DNA from: JAJRXR01 sp041987545
GTDB taxonomy: Bacteria; Planctomycetota; Phycisphaerae; Phycisphaerales; UBA1924
NCBI GenBank assembly: GCA_041987545.1
Contig: JBHIWH010000001.1
Coordinates: 434,001 to 498,000 of the forward strand
Direction: 5' to 3'
DNA length: 64,000 nt
Below are positions 17,291 to 25,469 of this stretch, piece after piece; the stretch's first letter is position 1, and each line of letters begins with the position of its first letter. The translations under genes were made by a program, and so were the position numbers. The notes beneath the pieces are model-generated. The model did not search any database, was not told where the DNA came from, and saw nothing but the letters and a program-made list of their open reading frames with translations.

Positions 17291-18778
17291 TCAGTCGCCG
17301 GCCGCCGACGACGCCCGACGCGCCGCGATCCGTTCCAGCATCTCGGTCGCCCGCTGGTTCCCCGGCTCCAGCGCGAGCACGCGGCGGAACGCCGCCTCCG
17401 CGTCGTCCAGCCGCCCGGCCGCCAGGCAGGCCTCGCCCAGGCTGTCGAACGCGTTCGCCGAACCGGGGCTGATCCGGGTCACCAGGTCGAACACGCCCAC
17501 CGCGGTCTGCTCGCGTCCCATGCCCAGCTCGAAGTACCCGATCTGGTTCAGCTCGCGCTCGTGCCCGGCCAGCAGGGCGGGGTCCGTCCCCTCGTACGCC
17601 TCCGCGGCCGCGCGGGGACCCCGGTCGCGCAGCGCCTCGAAGACGCCCCCGGGCGTGGGCGGCGGCGGGAGCCGCGGTTCGCGACCCAGCGCCGCGTCGG
17701 CCAGCGCGTTCCGGAGGTCCAGCATGTCCCACAGGACCATCTGGTTCGTCAGGATGATCACGACCAGGTCGTCCTCGATGTACCGGTCGATCGTGTTGTT
17801 GAACCCGGGCAGCGAGCCCCGGTGCTGGACGAGCGTGCCCGCCTCCCCGCCATCGCGGGCGTACGAGTCGATCCGCCAGCCGTAGCCGAAGCCCTCGGCG
17901 TGCTCCGCGGGCGTCTGCATCAGGGCCGTCATCTCGGGCGAGACGACACGCCCGGCCCGCAGCGCCCGCTCCCACCGGAACAGATCCTCGGTCGTCGAGG
18001 TCATCGAGCCCGACCCGGTCGCGAACGACGGGTCCATGAACGGCGCGGGGACCGGGGGCGCGTACGGCGGCACGCGGTACCCCGAGGCCAGCCGCGGCGT
18101 CACTCGCCCCGACTCGGCGTGCGATGTCCGACTCAGGCCGAGCGGCCCGCAGAGGCGCCGACGCACGATCTCGCCCCACGCCGCGCCCTCGACCCGCTCG
18201 CACGCCAGCGCGACCAGCACGTACCCCGTGTTGCTGTACCGCCACGCCGACCCGGGCTCGAACCCGGGCCGCTGCTGGTTGACCAGGTCCAGCAGCTCGA
18301 CCGAGGAGTACGAATCGCGGATCGTGAGGGGCGCCTTGTCGTGCCCGTCGGAGAACGCGACCAGGTCGAGGGGCAGCCCCGACGTGTGCGAGAGCAGGTG
18401 GTGCAGCGTCACCCGCCGCCCGATCTCCGGGGCCAGCCCCGGCATCGCACGACCGATCGGCGCATGAAGCTCCAGCTCGCCCTCCTCGACCAGCTGCAAC
18501 GCGACCGCGGCGGTGAACTGCTTGGACAACGACCCGAGGCGGAACGCCGTCCCCGGCTCGTTCTCGATCCCCCACGTCGCGTCGGCCGCGCCGTGCCCGC
18601 CCGAGTAGACGACCTCGCCGCCCAGCGCCACGAGCACGCTCCCCCGGATCCGCCCCTGGGCCGCGTACGCCTCGACGACACCCCGGACGCGGTCGGCCAC
18701 GCCCGTCTCGGCGCCGGCGCAACCGGGCCGCGCGCACGCCGCGAGCACGAGCAACAGCAGGATCTGACGAATGCGCAC
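17291..18778 (-). CDS. Beta-lactamase-related serine hydrolase with C-terminal TPR
   Basis: The 495-residue exported protein has a signal peptide (residues 1-23). Next comes a class C beta-lactamase/DD-peptidase-type domain: S83-L-S-K86 (SxxK), a YSN motif near 180 (RYSNTGY), and HRG near 327 in place of KTG. The last 100 residues hold two TPR-like repeats (NAFDSLGEACLAAGRLDDAEAAFRR type). The combination occurs in periplasmic esterases or peptidases of unknown substrate; true beta-lactamase activity is not implied. The start GTG 18778 precedes a typical signal peptide. It is 38 bases upstream of nothing obvious and follows GGT in the opposite order, so co-transcription with GGT is possible (38-base gap). 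Confidence 0.85.
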   Translation of the reverse strand: MRIRQILLLLVLAACARPGCAGAETGVADRVRGVVEAYAAQGRIRGSVLVALGGEVVYSGGHGAADATWGIENEPGTAFRLGSLSKQFTAAVALQLVEEGELELHAPIGRAMPGLAPEIGRRVTLHHLLSHTSGLPLDLVAFSDGHDKAPLTIRDSYSSVELLDLVNQQRPGFEPGSAWRYSNTGYVLVALACERVEGAAWGEIVRRRLCGPLGLSRTSHAESGRVTPRLASGYRVPPYAPPVPAPFMDPSFATGSGSMTSTTEDLFRWERALRAGRVVSPEMTALMQTPAEHAEGFGYGWRIDSYARDGGEAGTLVQHRGSLPGFNNTIDRYIEDDLVVIILTNQMVLWDMLDLRNALADAALGREPRLPPPPTPGGVFEALRDRGPRAAAEAYEGTDPALLAGHERELNQIGYFELGMGREQTAVGVFDLVTRISPGSANAFDSLGEACLAAGRLDDAEAAFRRVLALEPGNQRATEMLERIAARRASSAAGD

Positions 18779-18859
18779 GATCCCCTCCGGCCCCGCCGAA
18801 GGGCCACGACGCTTCTACCCGCCCTCGGTGTCCGCGATGCGGCGCGGCCCGCGGGCCGC

Positions 18860-19267
18860 CTAGTGCGGCACTTCCTTGACCGCGTTCCGGTTCCACGCCG
18901 GAACCCGCACCACGATCGGCCCGTCCCCCTCGATGATGCACTGGCACGACAACCGGCTGTTGAGCTGCAGCCCCGGCGCCTCCTCGACCCGGTCCTCCTC
19001 GGCCTCGGTCGGCTCGGCCAGGTCGTCCATCCCCTCCTCGATGTACACGTGGCACGTCGAGCACGCGCAGACCGCCCCGCACGCGTGCTCGATGTTGATC
19101 CCGTGCTCCACCGCCACCTCGAGCAAATGCTCGCCCTTGGCCGCCATCAGGTCGTGCTCGGCCGTCTCCGACCCGTCGTCGTTGATCGACTCGGGGTCCT
19201 CGAGGACGAAGCGGACCGGGACGGTGGGGGGGCCGTGGTCGTGGTCGTCGGAGTGTCGGAGGTGCAT
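18860..19267 (-). CDS. fdx: ISC-type [2Fe-2S] ferredoxin
   Basis: This 135-residue adrenodoxin-type ferredoxin binds its cluster through Cys63, Cys69, Cys72 and Cys108 (C-x5-C-x2-C-x35-C), the same spacing as in E. coli Fdx. Extra cysteines at 67 and 110 are also present, as often in this subfamily. An N-terminal His/Asp-rich extension of about 15 residues precedes the domain. It carries electrons for iron-sulfur cluster assembly or related reactions. ATG 19267 has a GAGAGGCGAG ribosome-binding region. Upstream on the minus strand is TAGAAT inside GACTTCTAGAATGAGTC, a possible -10 or operator. Confidence 0.9.
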   Translation of the reverse strand: MHLRHSDDHDHGPPTVPVRFVLEDPESINDDGSETAEHDLMAAKGEHLLEVAVEHGINIEHACGAVCACSTCHVYIEEGMDDLAEPTEAEEDRVEEAPGLQLNSRLSCQCIIEGDGPIVVRVPAWNRNAVKEVPH

Positions 19268-19444
19268 AGACTCGCCTCTCGCCTGCAGTGACTTAGACTC
19301 ATTCTAGAAGTCGCCCCGGCGGGTTTCTGCCCGCACGGACCAGACGAATCCACCCGGGGCGGGCCCCGGCGTTGACCGGCCCTCGCCCCGCCGCCCGATA
19401 CAGTCTCTCCGCCGAGATCACCCAACCGAGACGGGAGGGAGCCC

Positions 19445-20302
19445 GTGCCGAGCCAGCCACACGCGCACGACGACGCGATCGACCTGACCGTCGTCGCCCC
19501 CGCGCACAACGAGGAGGAGAACATCGCCCCCCTCGTCGAGGCTGTCGGCGCCGCCCTCTCGCCCCTGGGTATCGCCTTCGAGTTCATCATCGCCGACGAC
19601 GCTTCGACCGACGACACCCCGTCCCGCACGCTCGAGCTGGCCCGGCAGCGCCCCTGGCTCCGCCTGGTCAGCCTCGCCCGCCCGCCCGTGGGCGGGGGCA
19701 ACGGCCAGTCGGCCGCCTTCAAGGCCGGCTTCGCCCGCGCCCGCGGGCGGCTCGTCGCCGTCCTCGACGCCGACCTCCAGAACGACCCCGCGGACCTGCC
19801 CGCGATGCTCGAGTTGCTCGAGCGCGAGGGCGCGGACATGGTCCAGGGCGACCGCTCCAAGGCCCGCCGCGAGGGCGACGCCTGGATCCGCCAGGCCGGC
19901 TCGGTCGTCGGCCGGGTCTTCCGCCGCATGATCCTGGGCGACACGATCCGGGACACGGGCTGCTCGCTCCGTGTCATGAAGCGCGAGATCGCCATCGGCC
20001 TGCCCCTGGAGTTCAAGGGCGCGCACCGCTTCATCCCCGTCACCGCCCGCCAGATGGGCTACACCGTCGTCGAGATGGACGTCGCCCACCGCCACCGTCA
20101 CGCGGGCGAACCGAAGTACGGCATGGGCATCACCAAGCGCGCCATCCCCGGCCTGATCGACTGCTTCGCCATCCGCTGGATGGGCTCGCGCCGACGCACG
20201 CCGACGGGCGTCTCCGAGCCCCGCCCCGAGGGCGAGCCGCGCGCCGAGAACCCCGAGGTCGTCGTCGGCGCCGCCGCCCGCGAGCCGGAGCACACCGCGT
20301 GA
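19445..20302 (+). CDS. DPM1-like family 2 glycosyltransferase
   Basis: This 285-residue cytoplasmic-face glycosyltransferase has the GT-A fold start TVVAPAHNEEENI, FIIADDASTDDT, the metal-binding VAVLDADLQND (DxD) and a TGCSLRVMKRE segment near 180. It lacks the C-terminal membrane helices found in GtrB/ArnC, so it resembles eukaryotic DPM1, which makes polyprenyl-phosphate sugar. The final 40 residues are low-complexity Arg/Glu/Pro. The start is GTG 19445 with GGGAGGGAG upstream. Its stop overlaps the GTG of the LAB_N gene (GTGA), indicating translational coupling, so the pair probably builds and moves one glycolipid. Confidence 0.88.
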   Translation: MPSQPHAHDDAIDLTVVAPAHNEEENIAPLVEAVGAALSPLGIAFEFIIADDASTDDTPSRTLELARQRPWLRLVSLARPPVGGGNGQSAAFKAGFARARGRLVAVLDADLQNDPADLPAMLELLEREGADMVQGDRSKARREGDAWIRQAGSVVGRVFRRMILGDTIRDTGCSLRVMKREIAIGLPLEFKGAHRFIPVTARQMGYTVVEMDVAHRHRHAGEPKYGMGITKRAIPGLIDCFAIRWMGSRRRTPTGVSEPRPEGEPRAENPEVVVGAAAREPEHTA

Positions 20303-20934
20303 AGATCGGCCCAGCCCTGGCCATGGTCGGCCTCATCTTCGTCGGTGTCTGGCTCGTCCTCCAGCCCACACTCGCCCGCCGCGGCTCGGACTTCACCGTC
20401 CGCATCGGCGCCATCCAGCTCAATGTCCGCGACTACGAGGACGGCACGTACGAGCTCGTCTCGCCCCCCGACGCCGCCGCCCTCGGGCGGATCGACGGCG
20501 ACCGCCTCGCCGCCCTCATCAGCGAGCAGCGCGACCGCTGGAACAATCGCCCCGCGTTCGAGCGCACGCTCATGGGCTTCTTCAACATCACCGAGTGGCA
20601 GAACCTCGTCTGGGTGATCCTGGGCCTGACGGGCCAGTGCGCGTTCTTCCTCCGGATGTTCATCCAGTGGGTCGTCTCCGAGAAGCGCGGCGAGTCCCAG
20701 GTCCCCGAGATCTTCTGGTGGCTCAGCTTCGCCGGCGGCTCGATGATGTTCATCTACTTCGTCTGGCGCATCGACTTCGTCGGCGTCATCGGGCAGTCCT
20801 CGGGCGTCGTGATCTACGCCCGGAACCTCCGCCTCATCCACAAGCAAAAACGCCGCGCCGAGCGCGACAACCTCGTCAGCGCGGACCCCGAACCGGGCGA
20901 GACCCGATTCCCGGCGCCGCCGGACGAGGCCTAG
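20299..20934 (+). CDS. LAB_N-domain (lipid A biosynthesis N-terminal) membrane protein
   Basis: The 211-residue protein begins with an uncleaved membrane helix, then a soluble segment of about 70 residues (VRDYEDGTYEL...). After that comes the LAB_N domain: three short helices with FFLRMFIQWVVSEKRGES, PEIFWWLSFAGG and VVIYARNLRLI. LAB_N domains are small SMR-like membrane modules found with lipid A or polyprenyl-phosphate sugar genes. Coupled to the DPM1-like transferase, it may act as a flippase or as a membrane anchor for it; this is inference. The start is GTG 20299, overlapping the upstream stop by four bases. Confidence 0.88.
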   Translation: MKIGPALAMVGLIFVGVWLVLQPTLARRGSDFTVRIGAIQLNVRDYEDGTYELVSPPDAAALGRIDGDRLAALISEQRDRWNNRPAFERTLMGFFNITEWQNLVWVILGLTGQCAFFLRMFIQWVVSEKRGESQVPEIFWWLSFAGGSMMFIYFVWRIDFVGVIGQSSGVVIYARNLRLIHKQKRRAERDNLVSADPEPGETRFPAPPDEA

Positions 20935-20991
20935 GGCCCTTTCCGCCCTCCCCGTTTGCGTTCCCGGGTTGGGCATCGGAGACTAATCGGC

Positions 20992-21651
20992 ATGGATGTG
21001 TACCTCGACGACGTGCGGCTGGAGATCGAGAACCCCACCCTCTCGGTCGCGATCGACCACGCCCGCCGCGCCGCGCTCGAGCACGGCCGCGTCATCATCG
21101 AGGTCAAGGGCGACGGTGCCCCCGTCGCCGCCGACCTGCTCGACAACCCAGACGCCGCCCCCACGCCCTTCTCCGAGCTGCGGCTCGTCTCGACGCCCCC
21201 CGGGCCCATGGCCCGCGAGATCCTCCTCGAGGCCCGGGACACGCTCGACAGCGCCCGCGCCGACCAGGCCCACGCCGCCGAGCTCATCCAGTCCGGCTCG
21301 CTCGCCGAGGCCCTCGACCCCCTGCAGAGCGCCCTGGAGGCCTGGTCGCTCGTGCGAGAGGTCGTCGACAAGATCCAGGCCTTGACGGGAGCCGACCCGG
21401 CCGCCGTGAGCGTGCGGGCCCGCGGGGCGACCACGACCGGCGCCGAGTGCGTCGCGGCGCTCACTCGGACGCTGGCCGACCTCCGCGCCGCCCTCCGCGC
21501 CTCGGACTGGTCGGCGCTCTCGGACCTGCTCGCCTACGACCTGGACGAGCAGGCGGACCGGTGGAAGGCGATGCTCGCGTCGATGGCCGACGCGGCCGAG
21601 TCCCCGCCCGGTTCGGGCTCCGCCGCCGAGCCGCCCGCGAGCGTGGAATGA
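20992..21651 (+). CDS. Hypothetical cytoplasmic protein, mostly helical
   Basis: This 219-residue acidic protein opens with a small alpha/beta segment (YLDDVRLEIENPTLSVAIDHAR) that resembles an N-terminal strand-helix pair. Long amphipathic helices follow between about residues 75 and 195, then a Pro/Ser/Ala-rich tail. There is no signal peptide or membrane helix. I do not recognise the family. ATG 20992 gives the best N-terminus; upstream codons look non-coding. It is followed after 67 bases by another unknown gene on the same strand. Confidence 0.7.
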   Translation: MDVYLDDVRLEIENPTLSVAIDHARRAALEHGRVIIEVKGDGAPVAADLLDNPDAAPTPFSELRLVSTPPGPMAREILLEARDTLDSARADQAHAAELIQSGSLAEALDPLQSALEAWSLVREVVDKIQALTGADPAAVSVRARGATTTGAECVAALTRTLADLRAALRASDWSALSDLLAYDLDEQADRWKAMLASMADAAESPPGSGSAAEPPASVE

Positions 21652-21718
21652 TCCCCCGGCCCGCCCCGAGGTGTCCGGGGCGCCGGGCCATGCGAGATCC
21701 AAGAGGAGGCCCGCCCCG

Positions 21719-22471
21719 ATGGGCGACGCCCGAGACAACGCGGGCGGGCCCGAGGGCCCGGGGGACGCGCTGAGCGAGGCCCAGCGCGCCCTGTCCGACG
21801 CGCGCTGGCACGACGCCGCGGACGCGGCACAGCGTGCTGTCAGGGATGCGCGCACCAGTGAGCGGTTCGACGCGCTCGCCGACGCCTCCGAGCTGGCGGC
21901 CCGGGCGCACGAGCGGATCCACGCCGCCGCCGTCGAGGCGTCTGGCGAGGGCGCGCTCATCGCCGCCCGCGACACAGACCTGCCCGATCCCGTTCCCCCG
22001 GGCTGCTACCTCCTGCAGCCGCCGATGGTCGGCGCCGACGCCGCCCGCTTCCGCGCCCTCGCCCGCGAGGCCCGCGTGCCCGTCGTCGTCCTGGCCCGCG
22101 AGCCCCTGACCAGGGCCAGCCGGTGGCCCGTGGTCTCCGTGGGCGACGTGATCCTCCGCGTCCGCGTCGAGCCCCCGCGGGGCGTGCAGCGCGTCGCCGG
22201 CCGCATGACGGGCGACGACTACCCGGGCCCCGCGCCCCTGGGCTGGTTCCTGGCCGCCCACGCACGGCTGGGCGACGCCGCCCTCGAACGCATCGACCCT
22301 GACGAGCACCCGCACCACAGGGTGGACGACCTGCTCGAGTTCGCCTCGGCGCTGCCCGACCACGCCGGCATCGCCCGCGCGCTGGCCGACACCGCCCGCG
22401 AGGCCGTCGGCGTCGCGAGGCCCACCATGCCCCGCTCGCGCCCGGTCATCGACGACCCGTTCTCGTTCTAG
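21719..22471 (+). CDS. Hypothetical protein
   Basis: The start ATG 21719 has a clear AAGAGGAGG ribosome-binding site nine bases before it. The 250-residue product has an Ala/Arg-rich helical first third with repeated DA/RA pairs. A mixed alpha/beta middle follows (PPGCYLLQPPMVGADAARF, VPVVVLAREPLT, WPVVSVGDVILRVRVEPP), then a helical C-terminus. There is no signal or membrane segment. I do not recognise a family. It likely forms an operon with the gene upstream and is closed by a strong bidirectional terminator. Confidence 0.75.
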   Translation: MGDARDNAGGPEGPGDALSEAQRALSDARWHDAADAAQRAVRDARTSERFDALADASELAARAHERIHAAAVEASGEGALIAARDTDLPDPVPPGCYLLQPPMVGADAARFRALAREARVPVVVLAREPLTRASRWPVVSVGDVILRVRVEPPRGVQRVAGRMTGDDYPGPAPLGWFLAAHARLGDAALERIDPDEHPHHRVDDLLEFASALPDHAGIARALADTAREAVGVARPTMPRSRPVIDDPFSF

Positions 22472-22496
22472 TCGCGGCCGCCTTTGGCGCGATGAA

Positions 22497-22526
22497 AAAC
22501 GGAGCGGGAAGCCCGCTCCGTTTCTG
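22497..22526. terminator. Bidirectional terminator between convergent genes
   Basis: AAACGGAGCGGG (22497-22508) and CCCGCTCCGTTT (22512-22523) form a perfect 12-bp stem with an AAG loop. The plus strand ends in TTTCT and the minus strand ends in TTTTTC, so it can serve both convergent genes. Confidence 0.9.
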
Positions 22527-22558
22527 GTCCATTTGCTTTGTGTCGTTGTGGCGTCCGT

Positions 22559-23011
22559 CTACCACTCGTACGGGTTGCCGTGGCTGTCGTACCGCCGGTA
22601 CTCGTACCGCTCGTACGTCCCGCCGCGGCGGTGGGGGCGTCGCCACCCGTGGTCGTGGTCGTCATACGAGCGGTAGCTGTAGCCGTACCCGTACGAGCCG
22701 CGCGGGCGGTCGTAGGAGCGGTACGAGCCCGAGTACCCGCCGTAGCTGGATCGACGGTCGGCCCTGGCGTTCTGGTCGCCGATGATCGCGCCACCGACGC
22801 CGCCGATGATCGCGCCCGCCGCCGCGCCCTCGCCCATGTTGCCCGACAACGAGCCCAGGCCCATGCCGGCCAGGGCGCCGAGCGTCGCGCCCGAGAAGGC
22901 GCCCTCGCCCGCGTTGGAGCACCCGCCCGCGAGGAGGGCCCCGCCGGCCAGCGCCGCGACCGCGGCCGTCCTGAGCATCAGCCCGCTGCGATTCGTGCCA
23001 TCCCGTCGCAT
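22559..23011 (-). CDS. Glycine-zipper lipoprotein with Tyr/Ser/Arg-rich tail
   Basis: This 150-residue lipoprotein has a signal peptide ending in LLAGGC (lipobox; Cys near residue 31). A glycine-zipper segment follows, in which G/A/S residues recur every fourth position (GATLGALAGMGLGSL and GAIIGGVGGAIIG). After it comes a tail dominated by Tyr, Ser, Arg and Gly, with YGYGYSYRSY and several RRYDSH-like ends. Glycine-zipper proteins insert in or span the outer membrane. The tail looks disordered and aromatic-basic. The start ATG 23011 has a perfect GAAGGAGGC site. It has its own promoter at 23116-23144 with a leader of about 100 nt. Confidence 0.82.
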   Translation of the reverse strand: MRRDGTNRSGLMLRTAAVAALAGGALLAGGCSNAGEGAFSGATLGALAGMGLGSLSGNMGEGAAAGAIIGGVGGAIIGDQNARADRRSSYGGYSGSYRSYDRPRGSYGYGYSYRSYDDHDHGWRRPHRRGGTYERYEYRRYDSHGNPYEW

Positions 23012-23115
23012 ACCTGCCTCCTTCGCCCTCGACGGGCGCCCGGGCCCGAGGGCCGTCCGCGGGCACACCGCCGCCCCGGGCCGGCTCCTGACACCCGCCA
23101 CGGGGACAACGAGTA

Positions 23116-23144
23116 AGTATGCACTAATATTCGACGCCGAGCAA
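23116..23144 (-). promoter_or_regulatory. Promoter of the glycine-zipper lipoprotein gene
   Basis: On the minus strand TTGCTC (23139-23144) and CATACT (23116-23121) are separated by 17 bases, in a locally AT-rich stretch within GC-rich sequence. Confidence 0.5.
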
Positions 23145-23178
23145 CCAGGATTTCAGGCCTTGCACGCCCGAGGGCGGA

Positions 23179-24264
23179 TCAGCCGTCCTGGGTCAGGGCC
23201 CCGCCCCGGACCGCGCCCTGCCCGTAGCGGCGGAGCAGCTCGACGATCTGGGGCTGCCTGGGCTCGAGCTGGAGGGATCGGCGGAGGGCGGTGACGGCGC
23301 CGTGCAGCGCGTCCGCCTCCCGCTGGCCCGACCACAGCCACTCGTTGAGCTGGCAGACCGCCACGCCATTGAGCGCGGGGAAGTGGTCGGGGTCGATCGC
23401 CAGCGAGTCCCGGAAGGCCTGCTCGGCCGCGTCGTACCGCTTGAGGCGGAAGAAGCCGGAGCCCATCCGCTCGTAGGCGATCGCCGACGGCTCGATCCGG
23501 ATCAGCTGGTCCAGCGTCGCGACCATCTGGTCGTACCGCCGCGTGTGCCCCAGCGAGTCGGCCAGGTTCAAGAGCAGCCTGGGCGAGAGCTCCATGAGCT
23601 CGGCCGCCTGCTCGTACTCGATGACCGCCTGCTCGTGCTTGTCCAGGGCCGCGTAGATCGCGCCCAGGTTCACACGCGCCTCGCCCGAGTCGGGCTGGAC
23701 GGCGACCGCGCGCTGCCCGTACACGAGCCCGAGCCTCGCGTCGTCCACCTGCAGGTACGCCGTCGCCAGGTTCAGATTCGCCTGGAAATCGCCGGGGCGG
23801 ATCTCGAGCGCACGCAGGTAGGCGCGGATCGCGTCGGCGATCCGGTTCATCAGCTGGAGGACCAGCCCGTGCCCGAACTGGGCGTCGAAGTTCCGGGGCT
23901 CGATCTGCGCCGCCCGCCCGAACATCTGCTCGGCCTGGGGCAGGTTGCCCTGCTGGCGGTGGATCTCGCCGGCGCCGATGTACGCGACCGTCATAGACGG
24001 GTTGACCGCGATCGCCCGCTCGAACTCGCGGCGGGCCGCCTCGAGGTCGCCCTGGCTGCGGTGCATCTCCGCATTCGTGACGGCCTCGTTCGACTCGCGG
24101 ACGCGGTCGGCCCGCGACTTGGCCTTGGGCTTGTCCAGCTGCGAGGCCATCCGCTCGGCGCGGGCGCTCTTGATCGCACGGCACCCGGACGCGCCCGTCA
24201 TCAGGCCCGCCGCCAGGATCACCACGCCCATCACCACGGGCAGCGTTCTGAGGGGTCGGTTCAT
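23179..24264 (-). CDS. TPR-repeat lipoprotein
   Basis: The 361-residue protein has an N-terminal signal with lipobox GASGC (Cys near 28), then a basic linker. At least eight tetratricopeptide repeats follow from about residue 65 to 330 (AEMHRSQGDLEAARREFERA, AGEIHRQQGNLPQAEQMF and similar). TPR solenoids mediate protein contacts; in an exported lipoprotein this suggests an envelope assembly or scaffold role, but no partner is evident. ATG 24264 is preferred over an upstream frame extension because it gives a normal lipoprotein signal; the region before it has GCGGAG. It follows endonuclease IV at 207 bases and probably has its own promoter. Confidence 0.85.
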   Translation of the reverse strand: MNRPLRTLPVVMGVVILAAGLMTGASGCRAIKSARAERMASQLDKPKAKSRADRVRESNEAVTNAEMHRSQGDLEAARREFERAIAVNPSMTVAYIGAGEIHRQQGNLPQAEQMFGRAAQIEPRNFDAQFGHGLVLQLMNRIADAIRAYLRALEIRPGDFQANLNLATAYLQVDDARLGLVYGQRAVAVQPDSGEARVNLGAIYAALDKHEQAVIEYEQAAELMELSPRLLLNLADSLGHTRRYDQMVATLDQLIRIEPSAIAYERMGSGFFRLKRYDAAEQAFRDSLAIDPDHFPALNGVAVCQLNEWLWSGQREADALHGAVTALRRSLQLEPRQPQIVELLRRYGQGAVRGGALTQDG

Positions 24265-24421
24265 CGCTCCGCCTTCGTCTGGTCTCGCTCCGAGAACGTC
24301 TCTGGGCGCCGCCCCATCCGGCTCGCCCGGCCCGCAACAACTCATCTTTCGGCTCTCCGGGGGGGGTCGGTGAGCATTTCAACGATGGTGGGGGTCTTTC
24401 GGTTCGTATCGCCTCGGGAAT

Positions 24422-24450
24422 CCCCGCCCCATCCCCTCCCCTCCCCCTCC
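24422..24450 (-). other. G-quadruplex-forming motif downstream of nfo
   Basis: On the minus strand the segment reads as GG followed by five G runs of 4-5 bases, separated by 1-2 bases (GGAGGGGGAGGGG, then AGGGGATGGGGCGGGG). It begins 22 bases after the nfo stop, in the 207-base gap before the TPR gene. It could form a quadruplex in the nfo mRNA 3' region. No T tract follows, so it is not a classical terminator. Confidence 0.55.
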
Positions 24451-24471
24451 GAGCCGGGCCCGGCCGGCAGG

Positions 24472-25389
24472 CTAGGCAAGCAGCCCACGCAGCCGGCGCA
24501 GGTTCTGCGCATCGTACGCCCGCCCCCGATCGTCCTCGCCCTTGGGCGTCTCCAGGATCATCGGCGTCCGGGCCAGCTCCGGGCGGTTCACGACCGCCGC
24601 GAAACCCGAGTCCTTCAGCGCCTGGCGCCGGGGCTTGCCCGTCGGCCCGGGCGGCCGCGAGATCGTCCCCGCCCCGATGTGCTCGTGCCGATCCCGCCGG
24701 GAGCCCATCGGCTTCTTCGAGTCATTGAGGTGCACGACCCTCAGGTGCGCCAGCCCGCAGAGCCGGTCGAACTCGTCGAGCGCCGCGTCGGCCGACTCGC
24801 GGCTCGACATGTCGTACCCCCCCGCGTGCGCGTGGCACGTGTCCAGGCAGTACCCGACCCGCTCCGGGGCGCCCGTCTTCTCGACGATCATCCCCCGCAG
24901 CTCGCCCAGCTCCTCGAACGTCCTGCCCAGGTTCGACCCCGAGCCGACCGTGTCCTCCAGGCACACGACCACGTCCAGGCCCTTGGTCCGCTTGAGAAGC
25001 TGCTTGTACGCCCTGGCGATCCGGGCCAGCCCGCGCTTGGCGGTGGAGGTCGTGTACGCACCGGGGTGGTGCACGAGAAACGGGATCTCCAGCTCTGCGC
25101 ACCGCTCGATCTCGACCGTCATCAGATCAACCGACTTGGCCCACAGCTCGTCGTCCGGGCTGGCCAGGTTGATCAGGTAGCTCGCGTGCGACACGGTGCG
25201 GCCCTGCCAGCCCAGCCGGCGCAGCTCCGTCAGCCAGTCGCGCTTGGCCGCCGGGTCGAGGGGCCGGACCTTCCATTGCTGCTGGTTCTTGGTGAACACC
25301 TGGACGGTGTCCATCTTCAGGCGTTCGGCCTCGAGGATGGCGTTGACCATCCCCCCGGCGATCGACAAGTGTGATCCGAACAGCGGCAT
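24472..25389 (-). CDS. nfo: Endonuclease IV (AP endonuclease)
   Basis: This 305-residue TIM-barrel DNA-repair enzyme cuts 5' to abasic sites. Its zinc and catalytic residues lie in SHASYLINLASPD, FLVHHPGAY, VCLEDTVGSGSNLG, YCLDTCHAHAGGYD, VVHLNDSKKPMGSRRDRHEHIGAG and PMILETPK, matching Nfo throughout. Length is normal for the family. The ATG at 25389 has no ribosome-binding site; TACCCT ends 9 nt before it. It is divergent from the LON-domain gene, and both are served by -10-like boxes within an 80-base gap. Confidence 0.95.
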   Translation of the reverse strand: MPLFGSHLSIAGGMVNAILEAERLKMDTVQVFTKNQQQWKVRPLDPAAKRDWLTELRRLGWQGRTVSHASYLINLASPDDELWAKSVDLMTVEIERCAELEIPFLVHHPGAYTTSTAKRGLARIARAYKQLLKRTKGLDVVVCLEDTVGSGSNLGRTFEELGELRGMIVEKTGAPERVGYCLDTCHAHAGGYDMSSRESADAALDEFDRLCGLAHLRVVHLNDSKKPMGSRRDRHEHIGAGTISRPPGPTGKPRRQALKDSGFAAVVNRPELARTPMILETPKGEDDRGRAYDAQNLRRLRGLLA

Positions 25390-25398
25390 CGGGGCGAG

Positions 25399-25404
25399 AG
25401 GGTA
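25399..25404 (-). promoter_or_regulatory. Putative -10 box for (near-)leaderless nfo transcript
   Basis: TACCCT on the minus strand ends 9 nt before the nfo ATG; there is no Shine-Dalgarno sequence. Confidence 0.4.
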
Positions 25405-25454
25405 AGCACGCCGAACCGCCCGAGAGATCGCGTGCCGCCGCCCGTCCCGTTTCC

Positions 25455-25460
25455 TACAAT
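25455..25460 (+). promoter_or_regulatory. Putative -10 box for (near-)leaderless LON-domain gene
   Basis: TACAAT ends 9 nt before ATG 25470; a start seven bases downstream would fall at the GTGATG itself. Confidence 0.45.
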
Positions 25461-25469
25461 CTTCCCGTG

